A stretch of 15,420 nucleotides of DNA from JAVBOP01 sp031550405 (GTDB lineage: Bacteria; Bacteroidota; Ignavibacteria; Kapaibacteriales; UBA2268): assembly GCA_031550405.1 (NCBI GenBank), contig JAVBOP010000128.1, positions 1-15,420 on the forward strand, in the 5' to 3' direction. The notes under the pieces are model-generated. The model searched no databases. It was given only the letters and a program-made list of their open reading frames with translations, and was not told the origin of the DNA. This document shows, piece after piece, positions 7,003 through 14,580 of the stretch; within the stretch, counting starts at the first letter, position 1; each line of letters starts with the position of its first letter. Both the position numbers and the translations under genes were made by a program.

Positions 7003-7054
7003 AAAAAATCATCTACTTTATATGCAATGGATATGATATAATAGCAGATGATTT
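7003..7054 (-). terminator. Candidate terminator before the lipoprotein pair
   Basis: Read on the minus strand, AAATCATCT pairs with AGATGATTT (9 bp, long spacer of about 31 bases) and the second arm runs into six T. It would stop read-through from the RND gene just before the lipoprotein promoter. The AT-rich stem and large loop lower confidence. Confidence 0.4.
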
Positions 7055-7186
7055 CTGAATATTTTTTAATAATCTATTCAAGCTGTTTGATTTTTTCAAT
7101 TAAAAGAATTATCTCCACAAGCTTGCTTGCCGCCAGCATGCAATAAAAAAATGCCCGCTATTCTGTTAAATATATAGCTCTTATAA

Positions 7187-7224
7187 ATATCCCCAAACAA
7201 ACAATTCTGTCTGCTTGGGGATAT
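7187..7224 (-). terminator. Hairpin after the RND gene
   Basis: ATATCCCCAA (7187-7196) and TTGGGGATAT (7215-7224) form a 10-bp perfect stem around 18 bases, starting 15 bases past the RND stop codon on the minus strand. The following bases (TTATAAGAGC) are not a strong T-tract, so it may be a stabilising 3' hairpin as well as a terminator. The rest of 7055-7186 shows no gene. Confidence 0.5.
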
Positions 7225-7239
7225 ATTTCTCCCTGTACC

Positions 7240-10200
7240 CTATTCCTGAACCTGTGGGGTGTCGGGATTGGAGTCTTTAGGCTCGCGCTTGAATAAACGG
7301 CGCACGAAATGGTAGAATTCATCAACCAGATAGTCCAGCGCAGGGACAATGAACAAACAGAGCAGGCTTGATGCAGCCAATCCGCCAATCTGCACAATAC
7401 CAAGCGGTTGGCGCATCTCTGCACCCTTGTCGCCAATGCCCAAAGCCATCGGAAGCATACCAAGCATAATTGCCAGCGTGGACATCACGATAGGGCGCAA
7501 TTTCACAGGTGCAGCCTCAATTAATGCGCGGCGGTGCGACCAGCCATTCTCACGCACAAGCTGATTGGAATAGTCCAATATCAATATCGCATTATTCACC
7601 ACAATGCCTATCAGCATGATAATTGCCAGCAGTGCAAGCATACTCATTGAACTGCCTGTAAGAACGAGAGATAGAAGCACGCCAATCAATGCAAGCGGAA
7701 GCGTAGACAGGATGATCAGCGGCTGCACAAAATGCTCAAGCAATGCCGCCAAAAGCATGTAAGTCAGCACAATAGCAAGTACTAATGCCAACAGCATCTC
7801 GCTTATGGTTTCCTGCATCATCTGTGCAGTTCCACCCCAATCATACTTATAGCCCTCGGGCAGATTGATAGTTGCCAAGCGCTTTTCCACCTCGTCTGTT
7901 ATCTGCCCAAGCACATAACCCGGTGCAGGATTGCCTGTAAAGGTGATATTTGTAAATTTATTTCTATGCAATATCTTAGTGAAGCCGCTAGTAAAGTCGA
8001 TATTGCATATCTGGGCAAGTCTAAAAGTCTGGCCCTGCGAAGAGGTGATGGCAATATTGCCGACCTTCTCAGGCGTATTGTATGATATATCACTCATTGT
8101 AATGCTTATATCATACTCGTTGCCGCGCTCGCGGTACTTGTTTGAAATCAAGCCTTCTATGGAGCCGCGCACAGCAATTGCAATATCATATATTGTCAAG
8201 CCTGCCTCCGCTATCTTGTCTCTATCGGGGAATATGGTTATCTCCGGTGCGCCCTGGCGCGAGGAATTGTCGAAGTTGATTAAGCCCGGAACGTCCTTTA
8301 ACCTGTTTACAATAATCGCCTTATACTTTTCAAGCGTATCAAGGTTATGCCCCATAATATCAAACTGCATGCCGCCGCCTGGTCCGCCTTCCTGACCGGA
8401 TGAAGCCGTAACCACTATTTTGGCGTTGGGAACATCGGCAACATCGCGAATGAATAGTGCCACCATGTCGGATACGCGCCTTGTTCTCAATTTGGAATCT
8501 ATCAGCTTAATATCCATGCTGCCAAGCGAAGAGGCAATATTGGTTCTGCCTGTTTGCCCGAGAGTGGTAGTAACAGTTTCCACTTCCGGGTATTTTGCTA
8601 TACGCCTTTCAATTTCGTAAGCCACCTTGCCTGTTTCATTTAACTCATATCCTTCGGGCAGCTCGAGCGTGATTTTGACAAAGCCCTGGTCCTGCTCCGG
8701 AAATAATTCAAATGCAAGGAATTGCGATGAATATGCGATGGTAGCCAATAGCGTCCCAACAGTTGCAGCCACTACCAATATAGCCCGTCTTTTTTGCTTC
8801 AATACCTTTTCCAAAACGCGCCTGTATGCAGCTTCAAATTTGCTAATCAGGGTATGCGTCAGCTTGTTGAACTTGCTTGGATGAAATTTTGTAGGCAGCA
8901 TAATGCCCGAAAGCATAGGTGTTACTGTAAATGACACAATGAGCGAGAATATGGTGGCATATACCACTGTCCAGGCAAAGTGTGCCATGAATTGCCCCAT
9001 CATAGAGTTCATAGTCGCAAGCGGCACAAATACCACAAGGTTAGTCAATGTCGAAGCCAAAACGGCAAGAGCCACTTCCTGCGTACCAACAGCCGCTGAA
9101 TCTTTTTTATTCAAGCCCAAGTCCTTGTGTCTAAAGATGTTCTCAATTACAACGATAGAGTTTGATACAAGCACACCAACAGATGAGGATATGCCCATAA
9201 GCGTCATCATATTAAGTGAGAATTTAGACAGGTTTAGCAGCCAGAATGTTGAGATGATGGATATAGGCATCGCAAGAGCTACGATAAACGTTGAGCGTAA
9301 TTCGCCTATAAACAGCAATAAAACAAAGGCAGTAAGTATAATACCCATGATGATATTGCTAATTGTATCGTCGACCATTGAGCGGATGAAATCCGACCTG
9401 TCCTGCGACAGTTTCAGCTCATAGCCTTTTGGCAATTCCTTATCCAGCTGAGGCAGCAATTTCTTTACTTCGTCCGCCACCTTCACTGTATTTCCATCGG
9501 AAGCCTTGATTACCGAAAGCAATACCACATTCTCGTTCCGTTCTTTCTCTTTATTGTCAAAGAAAATAGTTCGCGTTGTAACTTGCTTGGAGTCATCAAC
9601 TACCTGCCCTATCTGGTCGAATTTTTTGATGCCAAATGCCGTTGGGATTTCGATATTATTGATTTCATCGGGAGCGGCAAATTCACCTTTTACGCGAACA
9701 TTATACTGCTGCCCATCTAAGTTATAATGTCCGGCTGGCATGTCCAAGTTATTAGCTGCAATGATTTGTGCCAGTTGTGCAAGCGAAATTTTATTTTCAA
9801 AAACAACCCTGTTGTCCATTTCGAGCTGAATCTCCCTTTCCGCACCGCCAAGCACCGTAACGTTGGCGACGCCTTCAATTTGAGACAGCCTGTCTTTGAG
9901 CATATTATCAGCCAAATCGTACAGCTCAACCGGCGTAGCCTCGCCGGATAGCACCAAATCCACCGTTGGTGTTGCCTGCAAATCCACCTTTTGGATGACA
10001 GGCTTTTCCACGTCTTCAGGCAGATTATTAAGAATGGCATCGACCTTGTCCTTGACTTCAATATTTTTCAGGTCTACATCTTCGCCAATCTTAAATTCCA
10101 CCATAATGATAGAGACATTTTCAAGCGAATATGAAGTTAAGTTTTTAATATTACTAACGGTTGCAACGGCGTCTTCAACTTTTTTGGTTAATTGAGTTTC

Positions 10201-10377
10201 CACCTCTTTAGGTCCAGCGCCGGGATAGACCGTCATAATAGTTACATAAGGTATCTGCACATTAGGCATCTGATCCAGCGCCAGATTAAAATATGCAAGC
10301 CCACCAAAAATCAGGAACACGACAATAATCATCGATGTCATGATAGGGCGATTCACCACAATACGGGATATATTCAT
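7240..10377 (-). CDS. RND efflux permease, HAE1/AcrB-like
   Basis: 1045 aa, full AcrB length. It is an inner-membrane transporter of the resistance-nodulation-division family that normally exports drugs or amphiphiles with a periplasmic adaptor and a TolC-type channel. The typical layout is present: TM1 about residues 12-31, porter domain with the block DQMPNVQIPYVTIMTVYPGA, TM2-6 about 340-495, second TM1-like segment (TM7) about 533-555, second porter domain, TM8-12 about 860-1020. Hydrophobic stretches place TM4 at FSLNMMTLMGISSSVGVLVSN. The AcrB TM4 pair Asp407-Asp408 aligns with Ser405-Asn406 (GVLVSNSIVVIEN), and Lys940 with Asn928 (GIVVNNAILILDY); Arg971 is kept as Arg961 (KLRPIVM). Proton coupling therefore must differ or be lost. 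AGGAA lies 8 bases before the ATG. No adaptor or outer-membrane channel gene is adjacent, so partners must be elsewhere. The substrate is unknown. Confidence 0.93.
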   Translation of the reverse strand: MNISRIVVNRPIMTSMIIVVFLIFGGLAYFNLALDQMPNVQIPYVTIMTVYPGAGPKEVETQLTKKVEDAVATVSNIKNLTSYSLENVSIIMVEFKIGEDVDLKNIEVKDKVDAILNNLPEDVEKPVIQKVDLQATPTVDLVLSGEATPVELYDLADNMLKDRLSQIEGVANVTVLGGAEREIQLEMDNRVVFENKISLAQLAQIIAANNLDMPAGHYNLDGQQYNVRVKGEFAAPDEINNIEIPTAFGIKKFDQIGQVVDDSKQVTTRTIFFDNKEKERNENVVLLSVIKASDGNTVKVADEVKKLLPQLDKELPKGYELKLSQDRSDFIRSMVDDTISNIIMGIILTAFVLLLFIGELRSTFIVALAMPISIISTFWLLNLSKFSLNMMTLMGISSSVGVLVSNSIVVIENIFRHKDLGLNKKDSAAVGTQEVALAVLASTLTNLVVFVPLATMNSMMGQFMAHFAWTVVYATIFSLIVSFTVTPMLSGIMLPTKFHPSKFNKLTHTLISKFEAAYRRVLEKVLKQKRRAILVVAATVGTLLATIAYSSQFLAFELFPEQDQGFVKITLELPEGYELNETGKVAYEIERRIAKYPEVETVTTTLGQTGRTNIASSLGSMDIKLIDSKLRTRRVSDMVALFIRDVADVPNAKIVVTASSGQEGGPGGGMQFDIMGHNLDTLEKYKAIIVNRLKDVPGLINFDNSSRQGAPEITIFPDRDKIAEAGLTIYDIAIAVRGSIEGLISNKYRERGNEYDISITMSDISYNTPEKVGNIAITSSQGQTFRLAQICNIDFTSGFTKILHRNKFTNITFTGNPAPGYVLGQITDEVEKRLATINLPEGYKYDWGGTAQMMQETISEMLLALVLAIVLTYMLLAALLEHFVQPLIILSTLPLALIGVLLSLVLTGSSMSMLALLAIIMLIGIVVNNAILILDYSNQLVRENGWSHRRALIEAAPVKLRPIVMSTLAIMLGMLPMALGIGDKGAEMRQPLGIVQIGGLAASSLLCLFIVPALDYLVDEFYHFVRRLFKREPKDSNPDTPQVQE

Positions 10378-11016
10378 AGATTTCCTACGAGTTTATTAAA
10401 AGACAACTTTCTAATACGCTGAAATACTGGAATAATTACATTGCATTCATATTCATGAAAAAAAATTCATAAATCAGTTAGATATAAAATACCGCTGGAA
10501 AAGTTTAATTTTTATTTGGTCTGTATGGAATATTTTTATTATATTGGCATTGTTAAATTAAAACATTATTAAACAAGATATTTAGTATAACTTTGGAAGA
10601 AACAATAATCGAAGAAGCGATGCACGGAAGATAGAAATATTAACAAATATTCAGAAATACTTTCTATCTTCCGACCAAAAAACTGCTATATTAATTCTAA
10701 TAAAATTTTCAACATATATACAATAATATGAAAATAATATCGTTTTTATTACTTAAGATATTGAATTGTTTTTTAATAAAAGTACGTAGAAAAATTAAAA
10801 TATTATAATGGAAAATTTGGACAACATGATAGGACTATTTGTAACGCATAAACTTGTTTTGTTAGATAAGTATGATAATTATATGACGCTTAGCGACGTT
10901 GCACTGTAAATACTTTTATCCTTGTTGCCTTCCTGTTCCAAGCCATACCTGAACACAATAAATTGCCACATATTTGTGTGGTATAAATATACACTAAATA
11001 ATCAAAGGAGTTGGAA
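10378..11016. other. Divergent intergenic region, no confirmed gene
   Basis: A 639-bp AT-rich region between the divergently transcribed RND gene and the secreted-protein operon. It should hold both promoters. It contains a perfect 13-bp inverted repeat (10625-10673), two tiny reading frames joined by TAATG (10728-10909) that lack ribosome sites, and a small hairpin CCACA-tatttg-TGTGG at 10966-10981. TTGCCA (10963-10968) followed 19 bases later by TATACA is a weak promoter candidate for the operon. No tRNA or other RNA gene is recognised. Confidence 0.6.
10625..10673. repeat. Perfect 13-bp inverted repeat
   Basis: CGGAAGATAGAAA (10625-10637) and TTTCTATCTTCCG (10661-10673) are exact inverted copies with a 23-base spacer. 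No T-tract follows on either strand, so it is not a classical terminator. It could be an RNA hairpin or a paired protein-binding site. Confidence 0.7.
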
Positions 11017-12114
11017 ATGAGCAAGTTCATTTTATCCGACAAAAGTGAAAAAAAATTCATAAATCCCTCGAAAGCTATGGCTAATGCAGACAGAAAAGCT
11101 GTAGTTCTTAAAGGCACTTCCTTATTATTGTTCGTGGCGGCAGTAATATTGAGCAGTCTTGCATTGCCGCCGCAGGCTAAAGGACAGGTACCATGCTGGG
11201 ATAGAAAAGCGGTAGGCTTTTATTATCGTTATCCAATCCCTTATCAAACCCCTATGCTTGAACCGAGTATGCCATACGATATTATGCTTGGTTATATTTA
11301 TGCAGATAGCCTTTTGAAAAGTGCAGGAATGAAATCAGTATGGACAGCCGCAAAAGAACTGCAAGATAATGACACAATGCGTTACGTTCAAAAATACAGG
11401 TATTTGTTGTCAGATTATGATCCTATGCGTTATCACACTTACTTGGGGACAACGCAAAATTTTGGAAAAAATTCTGGAAGCGGAGTTGAAAGTAGATTGA
11501 TTATACGCACAAGAGAGCTGCCAAATGGATTTATTAACGACGTATTGACAGCTTCACGTTACATTTTGCATGTAACAGTTAATAGCATAGAAGTGGATGA
11601 TAATGGGGAAGAGCGCCCTGCATATTTGAGTACACGCGTGGTATATACTACGGTTATAGACACTATAAAAGGACAAGTTTTACCGTCATTTGCCGGTTCA
11701 GTATCTTCCATTAACAAACCAATTGAACCTCAAACCAATTTTATTTTCCAATATTGTAATGAATGGACCAGAGCGAGAAGAAGCAACAATGAATGGATTG
11801 AACCTATAAAATCCATGTACGACGACGAAGGCAATCCATGGGTTATGCCAAACAGGGAATATATTATATTTGCAAATCCTTATTGCTTATGTGAAGATGT
11901 TCAGAATGTACAAGGCACTTGGCAAGGTCATCGATATATAGAAATTTTTCCCGGCGCTGGAAATGGTAGTTCAACGTATGGTATGTATCCAATTAAAAAT
12001 GGTATGGTTTTAGACGAAGGCAATGATTTTGGCTGGGGTACAAGTGTGCCGCTAACAGTTTTCAAGCAACAATTACAGCAGCAAATTAATATAATTAAAA
12101 ACCACGGAGAGTAA
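11017..12114 (+). CDS. Exported protein paired with metalloprotease, uncharacterised
   Basis: 365 aa. The ATG at 11017 is chosen because AAGGAG ends 7 bases upstream; a TTG at 11011 abuts that site and is unlikely. The N-terminus is odd: about 30 mainly polar or basic residues precede the hydrophobic core (about residues 34-50), then PPQAKGQ suggests cleavage near 54-57. This is either a long signal peptide or a membrane anchor. Mature segments include YILHVTVNSIE (a strand), VVYTTVIDTIKGQ, PNREYIIFANPYCLCED and a Gly-rich HRYIEIFPGAGNGS. The strand-KG...EYIIFA arrangement recalls netrin/TIMP-like OB-folds, which is a weak inference. There is no T9SS tail and no catalytic motif. The stop lies 2 bases before the protease ATG, so the two are translationally linked. 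Confidence 0.83.
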   Translation: MSKFILSDKSEKKFINPSKAMANADRKAVVLKGTSLLLFVAAVILSSLALPPQAKGQVPCWDRKAVGFYYRYPIPYQTPMLEPSMPYDIMLGYIYADSLLKSAGMKSVWTAAKELQDNDTMRYVQKYRYLLSDYDPMRYHTYLGTTQNFGKNSGSGVESRLIIRTRELPNGFINDVLTASRYILHVTVNSIEVDDNGEERPAYLSTRVVYTTVIDTIKGQVLPSFAGSVSSINKPIEPQTNFIFQYCNEWTRARRSNNEWIEPIKSMYDDEGNPWVMPNREYIIFANPYCLCEDVQNVQGTWQGHRYIEIFPGAGNGSSTYGMYPIKNGMVLDEGNDFGWGTSVPLTVFKQQLQQQINIIKNHGE

Positions 12115-12116
12115 AA

Positions 12117-13454
12117 ATGAAACAGTTCATAATATTAATAATATTTTATGCGTTATCGTCTAATATTAATTTATTGTCAAAAGAAATAGCGCCTGCTCCT
12201 CACCCTGATAGCCTTCGATGCCCTAGTAATGCTAAATATGCATATAAGGTTTGTTGCAGTGGCGCAATGTATGATAAATGTATATCAGATATCGCAGAAT
12301 ATGAAACAAATAATCCAAAATGTAAAGTTCGCAGAATACCTGATGCTGTATTGCACCCTGATCCACCATACAACTCCACCGGATTGCCTATATGTGTAGA
12401 TATGGATTATTTTAAAAGCTATTATAAAAGTTCTCCCGGAAGCAAAGTATCTAATGGAGTAGAATTTTTTGGCGAACCTTATCCTGAAGAGAAATTTATT
12501 CCAACTTTTGATGTGTTTGATACATATTACCAAAATCAAGATAATGCTACTATGCAGGATATTCTTGCTGCTTGCAGGCAGTGGAATGCTATTTGCGGTT
12601 ATGAAAACGCACCATGTGGTACCAAAATAAAAGTACGGTTTTCAGATGACCCTAAATATTTTGGCAACGATGTCTTAACTACAGTCGCGTGGGTTGATTA
12701 TAATTACGGGCAGTCCTCCGGTGTGGTTTTAGGTGTAGTAACGCCAAATGATGAAATACTGGGTACTGATAGATGCCATTTAGATTTAGAAAATATGGAA
12801 ATTGTATTCAATAATACACGTGAATTTACAAAAAGCACTTGGGACAAAAGCCATAATTGGTTTTTTGTAAATCAAGAATATATTACAGATAATTTATTAG
12901 ATTTTATAGATGAAACGAACGAAGACAATCCTGTTATGCCAGATGAACCTCCATATATGGTAGCTTTTAATTTTAAAAATATTTTAATGCATGAATTAGG
13001 GCATATATTAGGCTTTGCTCATCCTGATGTTGCCTGTAGCGATGAAGAAATTGGATATAGCATAATGAACAGTCAGGCAGAGCCCGTTACAAATGATAAT
13101 AAGCATCTTAGTTTAAGCCAGTATGATAAATGTGCATTTAAAAACTTATACTGCCCCCAAAGTGTTGGCATAAACGAATACAGCTACAGCTCCGACGACA
13201 ACAATCTCTATCCTAACCCGAGCTATGATGAGGCAAAATTGGAGTTTGATATTGAAGCGGAGTACGACGTTGTAACTGTCATAATACAGGATAATTTAGG
13301 CAGAATATTGCTCGTTCCGATTGAGAACAAAGAATACGGCAAAGGCAGCCATTTGGAGCTGATTGATGTGCAGAGCCTGCCCAATGGCTATTATTACTGC
13401 ATCATCCAAACCCAGCGCAAAAACTATGTAAAACCATTTGTTGTGATAAGATAA
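12117..13454 (+). CDS. T9SS-secreted matrixin-like zinc metalloprotease
   Basis: 445 aa, signal peptide about 1-21. The metzincin zinc site HELGHILGFAH is at residues 292-302 (zinc ligands His292, His296, His302; base Glu293), followed by a Met-turn SIMN (Met317) and the matrixin-type end LSLSQYDKCAFKNLY (331-345). The catalytic domain spans roughly 125-346. An N-terminal Cys-rich part (about 30-95) contains AYKVCC, like the repeat of the first gene in the window, and may act as a prodomain. Residues about 363-445 are a T9SS type A sorting domain (NLYPNPSYDEA, DNLGR, LPNGYYYCII), so the enzyme is exported to the surface or medium and should cleave extracellular protein. GGAGA lies 6 bases before the ATG, inside the end of the upstream gene. 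The coding DNA becomes clearly GC-richer from about 13150. The substrate is unknown. Confidence 0.92.
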   Translation: MKQFIILIIFYALSSNINLLSKEIAPAPHPDSLRCPSNAKYAYKVCCSGAMYDKCISDIAEYETNNPKCKVRRIPDAVLHPDPPYNSTGLPICVDMDYFKSYYKSSPGSKVSNGVEFFGEPYPEEKFIPTFDVFDTYYQNQDNATMQDILAACRQWNAICGYENAPCGTKIKVRFSDDPKYFGNDVLTTVAWVDYNYGQSSGVVLGVVTPNDEILGTDRCHLDLENMEIVFNNTREFTKSTWDKSHNWFFVNQEYITDNLLDFIDETNEDNPVMPDEPPYMVAFNFKNILMHELGHILGFAHPDVACSDEEIGYSIMNSQAEPVTNDNKHLSLSQYDKCAFKNLYCPQSVGINEYSYSSDDNNLYPNPSYDEAKLEFDIEAEYDVVTVIIQDNLGRILLVPIENKEYGKGSHLELIDVQSLPNGYYYCIIQTQRKNYVKPFVVIR

Positions 13455-13502
13455 TATCGGAGGTAAATATCAATAATATATGATAGATAAGTACAATTTT
13501 CG

Positions 13503-13537
13503 ATAGCGGCTATTCACATCACACCAGCCGCTATTTT
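13503..13537 (+). terminator. Terminator after protease operon
   Basis: ATAGCGGCT (13503-13511) pairs with AGCCGCTAT (13526-13534), 9 bp with a 14-base loop, followed by TTT. The T-tract is short. The remaining leader up to nuoJ (13538-13686) is AT-rich with a run of nine C at 13579-13587 and a 7-codon frame (13667-13690) whose TGA overlaps the nuoJ ATG. Confidence 0.6.
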
Positions 13538-13686
13538 CGTATAGATATAGATTTAGCTGATACCATGTTTTACGAGCTCCCCCCCCCTCTTTCAAAATAA
13601 ACTTTAATTTTAATGTTGGTAATGTCATAATTTTTGCATATTTTTAAAGGTGAATTTCAGGTTACAATGAAAAGATTTACTTTAAT

Positions 13687-14193
13687 ATGAGTATAATATT
13701 TATAGCATTTATAATTTTGTCCATATTGGCAATTGCAAGCGCATTGATAGCAATTATGCACTCCCAGCCTGTAAAATCAGCTATGGCACTGGTTTTTCAT
13801 TTTTTTACTTTAGCGGGAATATATCTGACTCTTTCGGCTCAATTTCTTGCGGTTATGCAAATAATAGTTTATGCTGGCGCAATAATGGTATTGGTAATTT
13901 TTGTAATTATGCTGCTGAATCAAGATAAAGATGATACTCGAACAAGAAAGCAAAAAATACGTGGTTTTGCTGGAATTATAGCCGCAGGTTTGCTGTGTGT
14001 GCTGATAACATTATTTATCGTTTCGAAGCCTGATGCGCTTATGGTTTCTAATTTTTCGCAACATAACGGCGGAGTTCAGGCTATTGGCAGAGAGTTGTAT
14101 ACGAATTTTTTAGTGCCGCTTGAAGTAACTGGAATTTTGCTGATAGGCGCAATTATTGGGGCTGTATTACTTGCTAAAAAACATTTGAATTAA
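13687..14193 (+). CDS. nuoJ: NADH-quinone oxidoreductase subunit J
   Basis: 168 aa with five predicted membrane helices (about 3-22, 32-50, 54-76, 94-112, 142-163). NuoJ is a core membrane-arm subunit of respiratory complex I, which transfers electrons from NADH to quinone and pumps protons at the cytoplasmic membrane. Family marks are NPVxSA-like QPVKSAMALV at 27-36, VYAGAIMVLVIFVIMLLN (61-78, the TM3 pi-bulge region), and the C-terminal LYTNFLVPLEVTGILLIGAIIGAVLL. The ATG overlaps the stop of a 7-codon leader frame as ATGA; no clear Shine-Dalgarno sequence is seen. nuoK follows 31 bp downstream, the normal order, but nuoI and nuoH are not upstream. Confidence 0.94.
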   Translation: MSIIFIAFIILSILAIASALIAIMHSQPVKSAMALVFHFFTLAGIYLTLSAQFLAVMQIIVYAGAIMVLVIFVIMLLNQDKDDTRTRKQKIRGFAGIIAAGLLCVLITLFIVSKPDALMVSNFSQHNGGVQAIGRELYTNFLVPLEVTGILLIGAIIGAVLLAKKHLN

Positions 14194-14224
14194 TTTCTAT
14201 AAATTAAATTAATGGGAATACATA

Positions 14225-14533
14225 ATGGATGCTATTAATTATGAATATTTTTTAATATTGTCTGCAATATTATTTTCTATTGGCACAGCGGGCGTCCTTT
14301 TCAGGAGCAATGCTATTGTCATTTTCATGTCGATAGAATTAATGTTGAATGCTGTAAATCTATCTATCATAACATTTGCGACAGCATCGGGCGACGCAGC
14401 CGGCCAGGTTCTGGTTTTTTTTGTAATGGCAGTTGCAGCAGCAGAAGCAGCTACAGGACTTGCTATAGTGCTGGCATTATTTAGAAAAAAACAGACTGTA
14501 ATGGTAGATGATGCCAATATTTTGAAGTGGTAA
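14225..14533 (+). CDS. nuoK: NADH-quinone oxidoreductase subunit K
   Basis: 102 aa with three membrane helices, standard NuoK size. It lies in the proton-translocating chain of the complex I membrane arm. The two essential membrane glutamates are present: Glu38 in MSIELMLNAVNL (E36 in E. coli) and Glu74 in AAEAATGLAIVLALFR (E72 in E. coli). It lies 31 bp after nuoJ in the same transcript. nuoL, M and N, which normally follow, are replaced by a lipoprotein gene 47 bp downstream, so the rest of complex I must be encoded elsewhere. Confidence 0.95.
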   Translation: MDAINYEYFLILSAILFSIGTAGVLFRSNAIVIFMSIELMLNAVNLSIITFATASGDAAGQVLVFFVMAVAAAEAATGLAIVLALFRKKQTVMVDDANILKW

Positions 14534-14580
14534 TCGTTAATTATTTAATTAAACATATTAATATAATCAAGAGGTTTTTT

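Noticed and set aside
6961..7239. RNA gene in the RND-lipoprotein gap
   Set aside because: Only two hairpins consistent with transcript ends are seen; no tRNA-like or other conserved RNA structure was recognised.
8903..9424. 173-codon open frame on the + strand
   Set aside because: Antisense to the RND permease coding sequence; explained by low stop-codon frequency opposite that gene.
13459..13505. Small gene after the protease with GGAGGT site
   Set aside because: GGAGGT is followed by an 8-codon frame with poor spacing (ATG at 13480 region), running into the terminator stem; too short to support.
14527..14580. Earlier ATG for the NTF2-like lipoprotein
   Set aside because: It would place 18 residues before the signal peptide; AAGAGG positioned before 14581 fits the later start.
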